NCBI RefSeq assembly: GCF_000733475.1
Contig: NZ_JPFK01000007.1
Location: forward strand, 244,501-308,500
Source: Mangrovimonas yunxiaonensis
GTDB taxonomy: Bacteria; Bacteroidota; Bacteroidia; Flavobacteriales; Flavobacteriaceae
DNA: 64,000 nucleotides
Direction: 5' to 3'
Shown here: positions 25,787-34,244 of the stretch, piece by piece
Position numbering within the stretch: position 1 is the stretch's first letter
Layout of the letters: each line of letters begins with the position of its first letter
Made by a program: the position numbers and the translations under genes
Notes under the pieces: generated by a model
Databases searched by the model: none
What the model was told of the DNA's origin: nothing
The model's input: only the letters and a program-made list of their open reading frames with translations

Positions 25787-26570
25787 GGATCAATTGCAAA
25801 GAACATTGGTTTTTTCAAAGCCTCCAAGGCGAATTGTTTCTTTGGTGCCTAGCTTAACAGAGCTTATCTGCGATCTGGGGCTAAAACAGTCTTTGGTAGG
25901 GGTTACAAAGTTTTGTGTACATCCAGAATCCATTAGAACGCAAGCAGACGTTGTAGGAGGAACCAAGCAGGTTCATTTTAATAAAATTAAGGCCTTGCAG
26001 CCCGATGTTATTCTGTGCAATAAAGAAGAAAATACCAAAGCACTTGTTGAAAGCTGTGCCGAGATAGCACCTGTTCATGTAAGCGATCTTAATAATCTGG
26101 ACGATTGCTTGGAGCTAATAGGGATGTATGGCGATCTTTTTGAAGTGGAGCCTAAGGCCTTGAAGCTGGTTAGTGCTATTGAGGAGGCTCACCGTAATTT
26201 TAAAGCATTTATAAAGAACAAGGTATCGTTAAAAGTTGCTTATTTTATTTGGAAGGATCCTTGGATGGTAGCGGCGCAAAATACGTTTGTAGATTGCTTG
26301 CTAAAGCTAAATGGCTTTGAGAATGTGTTTGCTAATTTAGAGCGGTATCCAGAAATTGCTTTGGATGATATTGAACTTAAAGAGGCCGATTTGATCTTGC
26401 TGTCTAGTGAGCCTTACCCGTTTAAAACAGCGCATAAAATGACCTTAGAAAAACAATTTCCAAAAACTAAGGTGTTGTTGGTAGATGGCGAAATGTTCTC
26501 GTGGTATGGATCAAGGTTGCTTAATGCGTTCGATTATTTTAGGCATTTGCACAAACACGGGTTGCATTAA
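25776..26570 (+). CDS. BtuF-like substrate-binding fold protein without signal peptide
   Basis: This 264-residue protein has the helical-backbone metal-receptor fold of BtuF/FhuD proteins: [17 protein letters not shown] at the start, then [20 protein letters not shown] and the long central helix, with the second lobe from [18 protein letters not shown]. The fold starts at residue 18, leaving no room for a signal peptide or lipobox, so the product should stay in the cytoplasm. Members bind cobalamin or Fe-chelates in the periplasm when exported. Its start lies inside pyrF (11-base overlap), so it is translationally coupled. No permease or ATPase gene adjoins. The ligand is unknown; cobalamin is a guess from the B12-dependent neighbours. 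Confidence 0.8.
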   Translation: MQVKDQLQRTLVFSKPPRRIVSLVPSLTELICDLGLKQSLVGVTKFCVHPESIRTQADVVGGTKQVHFNKIKALQPDVILCNKEENTKALVESCAEIAPVHVSDLNNLDDCLELIGMYGDLFEVEPKALKLVSAIEEAHRNFKAFIKNKVSLKVAYFIWKDPWMVAAQNTFVDCLLKLNGFENVFANLERYPEIALDDIELKEADLILLSSEPYPFKTAHKMTLEKQFPKTKVLLVDGEMFSWYGSRLLNAFDYFRHLHKHGLH

Positions 26571-26586
26571 GGTAACATTCAAATGG

Positions 26587-26751
26587 TTAGTTTATGGGTT
26601 TTGCAACACAGTAACTGTTAAGGCCTAGTTTTTTAGATAAGTCCAATGTAACCTCAGAAAGACTTCCTTGTAATCTTTCGGCGCTTTTGGCCATGCTGCT
26701 TTTGGTTGGTTTGGATGTAATTTTTCCTACTTTACAAAATTGGTTTTTCAT
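26587..26751 (-). CDS. Small hypothetical protein (54 aa)
   Basis: An open frame of 54 codons begins MKNQFCKVGKITSKPTKSSM and ends NSYCVAKPIN. It is basic (many Lys), has two Cys and no hydrophobic segment. Third-position usage resembles neighbouring genes, and it fills a gap otherwise empty. The gene 87 bases upstream is in the same direction and both may share a transcript. A perfect ATTACGTAAT palindrome lies about 35 bases upstream of its ATG. I do not recognise a family, and it could be a chance frame. Confidence 0.45.
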   Translation of the reverse strand: MKNQFCKVGKITSKPTKSSMAKSAERLQGSLSEVTLDLSKKLGLNSYCVAKPIN

Positions 26752-26838
26752 ACGTAATCTTTTTTCTTGGGTTTATTTGTAATTACGTAATAATAAAGCG
26801 CTTAGATGTAATGTAAAGGTTAAAGTTATTATAAATAA

Positions 26839-27039
26839 TTATAACATACTTTTTTTAAGAGCATCCCGATCCAAATATTTTAGCTTATTAAGCTTGTTAA
26901 GCAACTTAATGGCCCGGTATTCTGAAAAATCGCTCTCTGCAGAATCTGTTTGCCTTAGGTTATAGGCTTGTTCTACGAGTTCTTTGTATTTGGTTAGGAG
27001 CTTGCTTTTCTGGTGTTTTATGTCCTTAGTATTTCCCAT
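26839..27039 (-). CDS. Small helical protein (66 aa), hypothetical
   Basis: The protein starts MGNTKDIKHQKSKLLTKYKE and is entirely charged and helical, with a heptad-like Leu pattern (KLLNKLNKLKYL). An ATG 16 codons upstream exists (27087), but those residues are unlike the rest and overlap the A/T-rich leader, so 27039 is preferred. It is reminiscent of the short Lys-rich flavobacterial proteins named after Lacal_2735, a resemblance by eye only. It lies about 70 bases downstream of a strong terminator that ends a probable small RNA. Function is unknown. Confidence 0.6.
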   Translation of the reverse strand: MGNTKDIKHQKSKLLTKYKELVEQAYNLRQTDSAESDFSEYRAIKLLNKLNKLKYLDRDALKKSML

Positions 27040-27110
27040 GGCTGAATAGTTGAATATAAATATATTTAAAATTTTGAGATACAGCAAGTTGTGATTAAAT
27101 ATTGTTGAAA

Positions 27111-27142
27111 AAAAAATCGACCCCGCAAAAGAGTCGATTTTT
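27111..27142 (-). terminator. Terminator of the candidate small RNA
   Basis: A 10-bp perfect stem with an 11-base loop runs into nine consecutive T on the minus strand, the strongest intrinsic terminator shape in this part of the window. Confidence 0.8.
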
Positions 27143-27208
27143 CCAACTAACTAACTTGTACTAATCCAAATGTCTTAAATGAAGAAATGTTCCATCGATT
27201 TTGAAATA
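27111..27208 (-). ncRNA. Candidate small RNA unit
   Basis: Between the DUF4197 terminator and the 66-aa gene, the minus strand carries a complete small transcription unit. It has a -7 box TATTTTTG (27214-27221), about 60 bases of sequence, and a hairpin AAAAATCGAC / GTCGATTTTT followed by a T-run of nine. The expected transcript is about 95-100 nt. Inside is only a six-codon frame (MEHFFI, 27195 to 27175). It could be a trans-acting small RNA, a leader/attenuator for the downstream gene, or a relative of the Flavo-1 RNA family; the sequence alone does not decide. Confidence 0.4.
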
Positions 27209-27213
27209 CGGGG

Positions 27214-27221
27214 CAAAAATA
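27214..27221 (-). promoter_or_regulatory. -7 box of the candidate small RNA
   Basis: Minus-strand TATTTTTG matches TAnnTTTG exactly. No well-placed TTG is found upstream. It is not followed by a gene before the terminator at 27111-27142. Confidence 0.45.
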
Positions 27222-27305
27222 CGGTTTTAAGGCAAGGCTAGTGTTATGCAAACATTAGCTTTAGATTAAGGAAGCATAAACAATACAGCCAAAACACAAG
27301 GCATA

Positions 27306-27345
27306 CAAAAAGAGCCTAATGCTTTTTTAAAAAGCATTAGGCTCT
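27306..27345 (-). terminator. Terminator of the DUF4197 gene
   Basis: A very long near-perfect stem (17 bp: AGAGCCTAATGC... pairing with ...GCATTAGGCTCT) is followed on the minus strand by a T-run. It lies 22 bases past the stop codon. Confidence 0.88.
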
Positions 27346-27366
27346 AAATAACGATAGGTTTTTTTG

Positions 27367-28077
27367 TTAATCCTGTAGTGCAAATACTTTTCTAAGCAGA
27401 TCTGTTGTACGTGAAGATACCTTTGTTCGTATTTCTTTTTCTTCAACGGCAATCATTTTGTAAACGCCTTGTAGGGCTTCGCCAGTAACATAGTCTGTTA
27501 AGTCTGGGTTTACATCGGTGGTAAACGGTATGCTGTTGTATTTGTTTATTAGGTTGCTCCAGATTTGATCGGCACCAACCTTAGCAAAAGAGGTGTTTAT
27601 TACAGGATGAAACTTATTGTATAAGGCTGTTTGCGTTTTCGAAGTTAAATACTGTGTTGCCGCATCGTCGTTCCCAAGCAGGATGTTTTTAGCATCGGCA
27701 AAGGTGATGTCTTTTACGGCGCTTACAAAAATAGGTGTGGCTTCTTTTACGGCATCCTCGGCGGCACGGTTTAGGGCTTTTATACCTTCGTCGGCCAGAT
27801 TGTCTAAGCCTATATCACGTAAACCTTTTTCAACTTTTTTTAATTCTTCGGGAAGCACGATTTTAACCAGTTCGTTTCTGTAAAATCCGTCTTTTTGGGT
27901 AAGCTTTGTAACTTGCTCATCAATACCTTTATCTAAGGCTTGTCTTAGGCCAGAGGCAATATCGTCATTACTTATTCCTACAGTGGTGGTGTCTGGTAGT
28001 TGTTCTACAACTTGCTGAAGTTCGGCACAACTAAAAAAAGAAATCATTAAAAAGAAGGTGAGTAATTTACGGGACAT
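27367..28077 (-). CDS. DUF4197 lipoprotein
   Basis: The 236-residue protein begins MSRKLLTFFLMISFFSCAEL, a lipoprotein signal with the lipid-accepting Cys17. The rest matches DUF4197 in style: 'GISNDDIASGLRQALDKGID' near the start, 'DAKNILLGNDDAATQYLTSK' in the middle, and a helical C-terminus with DYVTGEALQGVYKMI. The family is common in Proteobacteria and Bacteroidota, with no established role. It stands alone, has its own strong terminator, and is divergent from icmF. Confidence 0.88.
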   Translation of the reverse strand: MSRKLLTFFLMISFFSCAELQQVVEQLPDTTTVGISNDDIASGLRQALDKGIDEQVTKLTQKDGFYRNELVKIVLPEELKKVEKGLRDIGLDNLADEGIKALNRAAEDAVKEATPIFVSAVKDITFADAKNILLGNDDAATQYLTSKTQTALYNKFHPVINTSFAKVGADQIWSNLINKYNSIPFTTDVNPDLTDYVTGEALQGVYKMIAVEEKEIRTKVSSRTTDLLRKVFALQD

Positions 28078-28311
28078 AATATGTTGTTTTTTTATTTTTC
28101 AAAGATAACTTTTTTGCCCATCTATTTTGTTTTTGCAAGTATTAAAATAGCAAAGCCGGTGTTTGTAAATAGAATAACCATACATAAAGCTACAGCTTTA
28201 CATTTGTTTTGGATGCTGCCGATTTTGTAGGAAGTTGATTTAAAATGTTTTTTACCGTTTTGTTTAAAGGCTTATAAAATAAAAAGGAGCGGTATTTTAT
28301 TGAATAATCCG

Positions 28312-28319
28312 TAAATTTG
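28312..28319 (+). promoter_or_regulatory. -7 box for icmF
   Basis: TAAATTTG matches TAnnTTTG and lies 27 bases before the ATG at 28347. It excludes the alternative upstream ATG at 28317, which would fall inside the promoter. Confidence 0.5.
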
Positions 28320-28346
28320 TGCTCCTTAAAATTATATTTTTTATCA

Positions 28347-31300
28347 ATGGAACAAATTACACCTTATAAACCTAAGCATAAAGTAAGAATTGTAACGGCA
28401 GCTTCGCTCTTTGATGGGCACGATGCAGCTATAAACATCATGCGTCGTATCATTCAATCTACAGGCGTAGAGGTTATTCACTTGGGCCACGATCGCAGTG
28501 TAGAAGAAGTGGTTAATACTGCCATACAGGAAGATGCCAATGCTATTGCCATGACCTCTTACCAAGGGGGGCATAACGAGTATTTTAAATACATGCACGA
28601 TTTGCTGAAGGAAAAAGGAGCCGGCCACATCAAGATTTTTGGTGGCGGTGGCGGGGTTATTCTTCCGGAAGAAATCCAAGAGTTGATGGATTACGGAATT
28701 ACACGCGTTTATTCGCCAGACGATGGCCGCGAAATGGGCTTGCAAGGTATGATTAACGATTTGGTAAAGCGATCCGATTTTGCCATTGGCGATCAGTTAA
28801 ACGGCGAGGTAGATACACTCTCCAATAAGAACTCTAAGGATATTGCCCGTGTTATTTCTTCTGCCGAGAATTTCCCAGAAGTAGCCAAAGACGCTCTAGA
28901 GACCATTCATAAAAAAAATAAAACTTCAAAAACCCCCGTTTTAGGAATTACAGGAACAGGAGGTGCCGGTAAATCCAGTTTGGTAGACGAATTGGTGCGT
29001 AGGTTTTTAATCGATTTTCCAGAAAAAACCATCGGTATTGTTTCTGTCGATCCTTCTAAACGTAAAACTGGAGGGGCCTTATTGGGCGACCGTATTCGTA
29101 TGAATGCCATTAATTCACCAAGGGTGTACATGCGAAGTTTGGCCACACGCCAGGCCAACCTAGCCTTGTCGAAATATGTAAATGAAGCGGTAGAAATTCT
29201 AAAAGCCGCCGAATACGATATTATTATTCTAGAAACCTCAGGTATTGGTCAAAGCGATACCGAAATTCTAGAGCATAGCGATGTGTCACTATATGTTATG
29301 ACACCAGAGTTTGGAGCCGCTACACAGTTGGAAAAAATAGATATGTTAGACTTTGCCGATTTGGTAGCCATTAACAAATTTGATAAACGCGGTGCTCAAG
29401 ATGCGTTGCGCGACGTGAAAAAACAATACATGCGCAACCATCAATTATGGGATGTTAAACAAGAAGACTTGCCTGTGTTTGGTACTATTGCATCGCAGTT
29501 TAACGACCCGGGAATGAACACGCTATACAAAGCGATTATGGATAAGGTGGTTGAAAAGACCAACGCCGATTTACAATCGACCTTCGAGATTTCCAGAGAG
29601 ATGAGCGAGAAAATATTTGTTATCCCACCTTCTAGAACACGTTACCTGTCTGAGATTTCAGAAAATAACCGGGCTTATGATAAAACAGCTTCAGAGCAGG
29701 TTGTTGTGGCTCAGAAATTATACGGTGTTTACAAAACCATTTGTTCCGTAGCAGAAATAGCAGAAGACAAAGAAATAGCTGTACTTGGAAAAAATGGTTT
29801 GCATCAAGAGGCGATTTTAGACCAAGTTAACGATGACAGCGCTAAGGATTTCTTAAACCTGTTGTTGAAAGAATTTGACCGTGTTAAAATGAATCTTGAT
29901 CCCTATAATTGGGAAGTGATTACGGGATGGCATGAAAAAGTAAACAAATATAAAAACCCTATTTATTCGTTTAAGGTTCGCGATAAAGAAATTAAAATAG
30001 AAACCCATACCGAGTCGTTGTCGCACACACAAATACCAAAAGTAGCCTTGCCGAAATACCAGGCTTGGGGCGATGTGTTGCGTTGGGTGTTACAAGAAAA
30101 TGTGCCGGGAGAATTTCCTTATACATCAGGATTGTATCCGTTTAAACGAACAGGTGAAGATCCTACAAGAATGTTTGCCGGCGAAGGTGGGCCAGAGCGT
30201 ACCAACCGCCGTTTTCATTACGTGAGTTTGGGTATGCCGGCTAAGCGTTTGTCAACAGCTTTCGATAGTGTGACGCTTTATGGTAACGATCCTGATCACA
30301 GACCCGATATTTATGGAAAAATAGGAAATGCCGGTGTGAGTATTTGCTGTTTAGACGATGCTAAAAAACTGTATTCAGGATTTAACTTGGCCGATGCCAT
30401 GACCTCTGTGAGTATGACCATTAATGGTCCTGCGCCTATGTTATTAGGCTTTTTTATGAATGCCGCTATCGACCAACAATGCGAATTGTATATTAAGGAG
30501 CACGGTTTAGAAGCTGAGGTAGAAGCTAAAATTAACAACATATATAAAGGTAAGGAACGTCCAAAATATTATGGCGAACTTCCAGAAGGGAATGACGGCT
30601 TAGGGTTAATGTTATTAGGCGTTACAGGTGATCAAGTGTTGCCAAAAGAGGTTTACGCCAAGATTAAAGCCAGAACCATTGCGCAAGTACGTGGTACTGT
30701 GCAAGCTGATATTTTAAAAGAAGATCAAGCGCAAAATACCTGTATTTTCTCTACGGAATTTGCCCTGCGTTTAATGGGCGATGTGCAGGAATATTTTATA
30801 GAAAACCAAGTGCGTAATTTCTACTCGGTGTCTATTTCTGGGTATCATATTGCCGAGGCTGGCGCTAACCCAATTACACAATTGGCCTTTACCTTGGCTA
30901 ACGGATTTACTTATGTGGAGTATTATCTGTCGCGCGGTATGGATATTAATAAATTTGGCCCAAACTTATCGTTCTTCTTTAGTAACGGTATCGATCCAGA
31001 ATATGCGGTAATTGGTCGTGTGGCGCGTAGAATTTGGGCCAAGGCCTTAAAGCATAAATACGGTGCCAATGCCAGAGCACAAATGTTGAAATACCACATT
31101 CAAACGTCTGGACGTAGTTTACATGCTCAGGAAATCGATTTTAACGACATTCGAACAACGCTTCAAGCCTTGTATGCGATTTACGATAACTGTAACTCAT
31201 TGCATACCAATGCCTATGACGAAGCGATTACTACACCAACCGAAGAAAGTGTGCGTCGTGCCATGGCTATTCAGCTTATTATTAATAAAGAATTGGGCTT

Positions 31301-31790
31301 AGCTAAAAACGAAAACCCAATTCAAGGTGCATTTATTATAGAAGAATTAACCGATTTGGTTGAAGAAGCGGTATTAACCGAATTCGATAGAATAACAGAG
31401 CGTGGTGGTGTGCTTGGTGCTATGGAAACCATGTACCAACGTAGTAAGATACAAGAAGAAAGCTTGTATTACGAAACCCTAAAGCACAATGGCGAATTCC
31501 CAATTATTGGGGTAAATACGTTCTTGAGCAGTAAGGGGTCGCCAACCATTCAGCCTAAAGAAGTCATACGTGCAACTGAAGAAGAGAAACAAAACCAGAT
31601 TAGCACATTAGAACATCTTCATAAAACTTATGAAGATAAGATAGAGGCGACTTTAAACAAAGTACAACAAGCGGCATTAAATAATAACAATATGTTTGAA
31701 GAGCTTATGGAAGCTACAAAGGTATGTTCGCTTGGTCAAATTACAACAGCCTTGTTTGAAGTTGGCGGGCAATACCGAAGAAACATGTAG
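28347..31790 (+). CDS. icmF: Fused acyl-CoA mutase IcmF (isobutyryl-CoA mutase type)
   Basis: This 1147-residue protein fuses three parts: an N-terminal B12-binding domain ([13 protein letters not shown] with the cobalt-ligand His), a MeaI-like GTPase chaperone (P-loop [30 protein letters not shown]), and a C-terminal TIM-barrel mutase. This order is that of IcmF, which interconverts isobutyryl-CoA and butyryl-CoA with adenosylcobalamin. Two pocket residues that are Tyr89 and Arg207 in methylmalonyl-CoA mutase are here Phe610 (TRMFAGEG) and Gln796 (DQAQNTCIF), as expected for IcmF. It has been common to label such genes methylmalonyl-CoA mutase; the residues argue against that. Confidence 0.92.
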   Translation: MEQITPYKPKHKVRIVTAASLFDGHDAAINIMRRIIQSTGVEVIHLGHDRSVEEVVNTAIQEDANAIAMTSYQGGHNEYFKYMHDLLKEKGAGHIKIFGGGGGVILPEEIQELMDYGITRVYSPDDGREMGLQGMINDLVKRSDFAIGDQLNGEVDTLSNKNSKDIARVISSAENFPEVAKDALETIHKKNKTSKTPVLGITGTGGAGKSSLVDELVRRFLIDFPEKTIGIVSVDPSKRKTGGALLGDRIRMNAINSPRVYMRSLATRQANLALSKYVNEAVEILKAAEYDIIILETSGIGQSDTEILEHSDVSLYVMTPEFGAATQLEKIDMLDFADLVAINKFDKRGAQDALRDVKKQYMRNHQLWDVKQEDLPVFGTIASQFNDPGMNTLYKAIMDKVVEKTNADLQSTFEISREMSEKIFVIPPSRTRYLSEISENNRAYDKTASEQVVVAQKLYGVYKTICSVAEIAEDKEIAVLGKNGLHQEAILDQVNDDSAKDFLNLLLKEFDRVKMNLDPYNWEVITGWHEKVNKYKNPIYSFKVRDKEIKIETHTESLSHTQIPKVALPKYQAWGDVLRWVLQENVPGEFPYTSGLYPFKRTGEDPTRMFAGEGGPERTNRRFHYVSLGMPAKRLSTAFDSVTLYGNDPDHRPDIYGKIGNAGVSICCLDDAKKLYSGFNLADAMTSVSMTINGPAPMLLGFFMNAAIDQQCELYIKEHGLEAEVEAKINNIYKGKERPKYYGELPEGNDGLGLMLLGVTGDQVLPKEVYAKIKARTIAQVRGTVQADILKEDQAQNTCIFSTEFALRLMGDVQEYFIENQVRNFYSVSISGYHIAEAGANPITQLAFTLANGFTYVEYYLSRGMDINKFGPNLSFFFSNGIDPEYAVIGRVARRIWAKALKHKYGANARAQMLKYHIQTSGRSLHAQEIDFNDIRTTLQALYAIYDNCNSLHTNAYDEAITTPTEESVRRAMAIQLIINKELGLAKNENPIQGAFIIEELTDLVEEAVLTEFDRITERGGVLGAMETMYQRSKIQEESLYYETLKHNGEFPIIGVNTFLSSKGSPTIQPKEVIRATEEEKQNQISTLEHLHKTYEDKIEATLNKVQQAALNNNNMFEELMEATKVCSLGQITTALFEVGGQYRRNM

Positions 31791-31810
31791 GTAGGTTGCT
31801 TATTAAAGAA

Positions 31811-31850
31811 ATAAAAAAATCCCAACTCGCATAGAGTTGGGATTTTTTGT
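31811..31850. terminator. Bidirectional terminator between icmF and the acyl-CoA dehydrogenase
   Basis: The stem AAAAAATCCCAACTC / GAGTTGGGATTTTTT with a short loop has a T-run on both strands and sits between two convergent genes. Confidence 0.88.
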
Positions 31851-31868
31851 TTTTATAAAGTGTTTAAA

Positions 31869-33011
31869 TTAATCTTTTAAAACACTTCTTGAAATCACGA
31901 TTTTCTGAATTTCACTTGTACCTTCATAAATCTGGGTAATCTTGGCATCACGCATAAGGCGTTCTACATGGTACTCCTTTACAAAGCCGTTTCCACCGTG
32001 AATTTGAACCGCCTCAACAGTGGTGTCCATAGCAACTTTACTGGCATAAAGTTTTGCCATGGCGCTAGATTGGTCGTAGTTGTTGCCTTGGTCTTTATCC
32101 CAAGCAGATTTCATCACCAAATGACGGGCAGCTTCAATCTCGGTAGCCATGTCTGCCAATTTAAACGCAATGGCTTGGTGGTTGCATATTTCGGTGCCAA
32201 ATGCTTGACGTTCCTTAGAGTATTTTAAGGCAAGCTCGTAAGCTCCAGATGCAATTCCTAAGGCTTGAGAAGCAATTCCAATACGGCCTCCAGATAGGGT
32301 TTTCATGGCAAATTTAAAGCCAAATCCATCTTCGCCAATGCGGTTCTCTTTAGGTACTTTTACGTTGTTAAACTGTAGGGTGTGGGTATCGCTACCACGA
32401 ATGCCCAGTTTATCTTCTTTTGGACCAACATCAAAGCCTTCAGCGCCTTTTTCAACAATAAAAGCATTAATCCCTCTGTGGCCTTTGTCTCTGTCGGTTT
32501 GGGCAATCACCAGGTACACATCGGCGCGTCCACCACTGGTAATCCAGTTTTTTGTTCCATTTATCACATAGTGGTCGCCCATATCGATAGCTGTAGTTCG
32601 TTGCGATGTCGCATCACTTCCAGCTTCTGGTTCGCTTAAACAGAAGGCTCCAACAAATTCTCCGGTGGCTAATTTGGTTAGGTATTTTTGTTTCTGATCT
32701 TCGGTACCATAGGCTTCAAGACCATAACAAACCAATGAGTTATTTACCGAAACGATTACAGAAGCAGAGGCGTCAATTTTAGAAAGTTCTTCCATAATTA
32801 ACACATAAGAGATGGCGTCCATGCCGCTACCGCCGTATTTGGGGTCAACCATAATGCCCAAGAAGCCTAGTTCGCCCATTTTTTTTACTAATTCCTGTGG
32901 GAATTCCTGTTTTTCGTCACGTTCTAGAACACCCGGTAAAAGTTCGGTTCTTGCAAAGTCGCGAGCAGCGTCGCGAATCATCATATGTTCTTCTGTTAAG
33001 CTAAAATCCAT
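31869..33011 (-). CDS. Acyl-CoA dehydrogenase
   Basis: This FAD enzyme oxidises acyl-CoA to 2-enoyl-CoA. The 380-residue length and the signatures GAFCLSEPEAGSDATSQRT and 'AVQIHGGNGFVKEYHVERLM', with the catalytic-base region QIYEGTSEIQKIVISR (Glu in YEGT), fit the short-chain/branched-chain subfamily. The catalytic Glu at the C-terminal position indicates butyryl- or short-branched-chain type rather than isovaleryl type, although specificity is not proven. It converges on icmF across a shared terminator; both could serve branched-chain or C4 acyl-CoA metabolism. Confidence 0.94.
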   Translation of the reverse strand: MDFSLTEEHMMIRDAARDFARTELLPGVLERDEKQEFPQELVKKMGELGFLGIMVDPKYGGSGMDAISYVLIMEELSKIDASASVIVSVNNSLVCYGLEAYGTEDQKQKYLTKLATGEFVGAFCLSEPEAGSDATSQRTTAIDMGDHYVINGTKNWITSGGRADVYLVIAQTDRDKGHRGINAFIVEKGAEGFDVGPKEDKLGIRGSDTHTLQFNNVKVPKENRIGEDGFGFKFAMKTLSGGRIGIASQALGIASGAYELALKYSKERQAFGTEICNHQAIAFKLADMATEIEAARHLVMKSAWDKDQGNNYDQSSAMAKLYASKVAMDTTVEAVQIHGGNGFVKEYHVERLMRDAKITQIYEGTSEIQKIVISRSVLKD

Positions 33012-33052
33012 AAACCTGTATATAGTATTATTAATTTGATAAAAAATGTTGT

Positions 33053-33083
33053 CAAAGATAACGGTTTAATGTTATTTTTTCAA
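33053..33083 (-). promoter_or_regulatory. Promoter of the acyl-CoA dehydrogenase gene
   Basis: On the minus strand TTG, a 20-base spacer and TATCTTTG fit both elements of the Bacteroidota consensus. The start codon is about 42 bases downstream. Confidence 0.65.
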
Positions 33084-33107
33084 TAAGGATGTCTATTTTT
33101 ACACCAT

Positions 33108-34175
33108 ATGCTAAAGGAAAAATACAGGGTGCTAGGGGTGATGTCTGGAACATCTCTTGATGGGATAGATCTAGCCTACGTCGATTTTAGGCTGGAAAAA
33201 GGGCAATGGACTTTTAACTGCACTGTAGCAGAAACCTTGCCTTATCCTAAAGTTTGGGTCGATAAATTACAGGGGTTAATTGCGCTTTCGGAAACACAAT
33301 TGCACGATCTGGATGCCGAGTATACCCAGTATTTGGCCAAAACCATAAAAGCGTTTATCAATAAAAACAAACTGCATCATATTGATGCTGTTTGCTCCCA
33401 CGGCCACACGGCTTTACACCAACCCAAGCGTGGCTTTACATATCAAATAGGCAATAAAGCAATCTTAGCAAAGCTGTTAAACCACGTGGTGGTCTGCGAT
33501 TTTAGAGTCCAGGACGTTGCTTTAGGGGGCGAAGGCGCCCCGCTTGTTCCTATTGGCGATGCCTTACTTTTTTCAGCATACGACTTTTGCCTGAATTTGG
33601 GTGGCTTTGCAAACATATCGACAGCACTAAACAACACCCGAATAGCGTACGATATCTGCCCTGCAAACATTGTGCTTAATTATTATGCCGCCAAGCAGGG
33701 TCTTGAATATGATAAAGGAGGGCGGTTGGCAGCTTCTGGCACCATAAATGAAGCTCTTTTAACCGATTTAGAGGGGTTAGCATACTATAGCGGTAAGCCC
33801 CCAAAATCTTTGGGATTAGAATGGGTTAAAGCCACCTTTTTGCCTGTTGTAAGGCAGTACGATTTACAGGTTAGGGATGTGCTTTGTACCCTTTGCGAAC
33901 ACATAGCTTTACAAATCGCCCGCGCCGTAAACATAAAGCAGAACGCTACCGTACTGGCAACAGGAGGAGGGGCGTATAATGCGTATTTAATTAAACGTCT
34001 GGAGCACCATACGTTAAACAGCATCGTTGTGCCCAACCATACTTTGGTAGACTTTAAAGAAGCCATTGTTTTTGCGTTATTGGGGGTGTTGCGGTTAAGG
34101 GGCGAAACCAACTGTTTGGCCAGTGTAACAGGCGCAGCACACGACCATAGTTCAGGAATGGTTTTTACCCCATAA
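33108..34175 (+). CDS. anmK: Anhydro-N-acetylmuramic acid kinase
   Basis: AnmK phosphorylates and opens 1,6-anhydro-MurNAc released during peptidoglycan turnover, so it can be recycled to MurNAc-6-phosphate. The 355-residue protein starts with the family signature GVMSGTSLDGIDLAYVDF and includes ICSHGHT-like VCSHGHTALHQP, QIGNKAILA, and the ATP-site segment VLATGGGAYNAYLI. It is shorter than the roughly 370-residue E. coli protein but complete. It stands alone between a divergent acyl-CoA dehydrogenase and the gdh operon. No murQ etherase is next to it. Confidence 0.95.
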   Translation: MLKEKYRVLGVMSGTSLDGIDLAYVDFRLEKGQWTFNCTVAETLPYPKVWVDKLQGLIALSETQLHDLDAEYTQYLAKTIKAFINKNKLHHIDAVCSHGHTALHQPKRGFTYQIGNKAILAKLLNHVVVCDFRVQDVALGGEGAPLVPIGDALLFSAYDFCLNLGGFANISTALNNTRIAYDICPANIVLNYYAAKQGLEYDKGGRLAASGTINEALLTDLEGLAYYSGKPPKSLGLEWVKATFLPVVRQYDLQVRDVLCTLCEHIALQIARAVNIKQNATVLATGGGAYNAYLIKRLEHHTLNSIVVPNHTLVDFKEAIVFALLGVLRLRGETNCLASVTGAAHDHSSGMVFTP

Positions 34176-34213
34176 TTTTGCTGTAATTTTAACATTAAAG
34201 GATTAATGTTTTA

Positions 34214-34221
34214 TATATTTG
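34214..34221 (+). promoter_or_regulatory. -7 box for the dehydrogenase operon
   Basis: TATATTTG matches TAnnTTTG exactly, 24 bases before the gdh ATG. It probably drives the whole gdh-nhaD and downstream run. Confidence 0.5.
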
Positions 34222-34244
34222 TTGGCGTTAAATAACTTACCTAA

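Noticed and set aside
27175-27195. MEHFFI as a leader peptide of an amino-acid attenuator
   Set aside because: Two Phe codons are too few for classical attenuation, and the gene behind it is not a biosynthetic gene; kept only as a detail of the small RNA.
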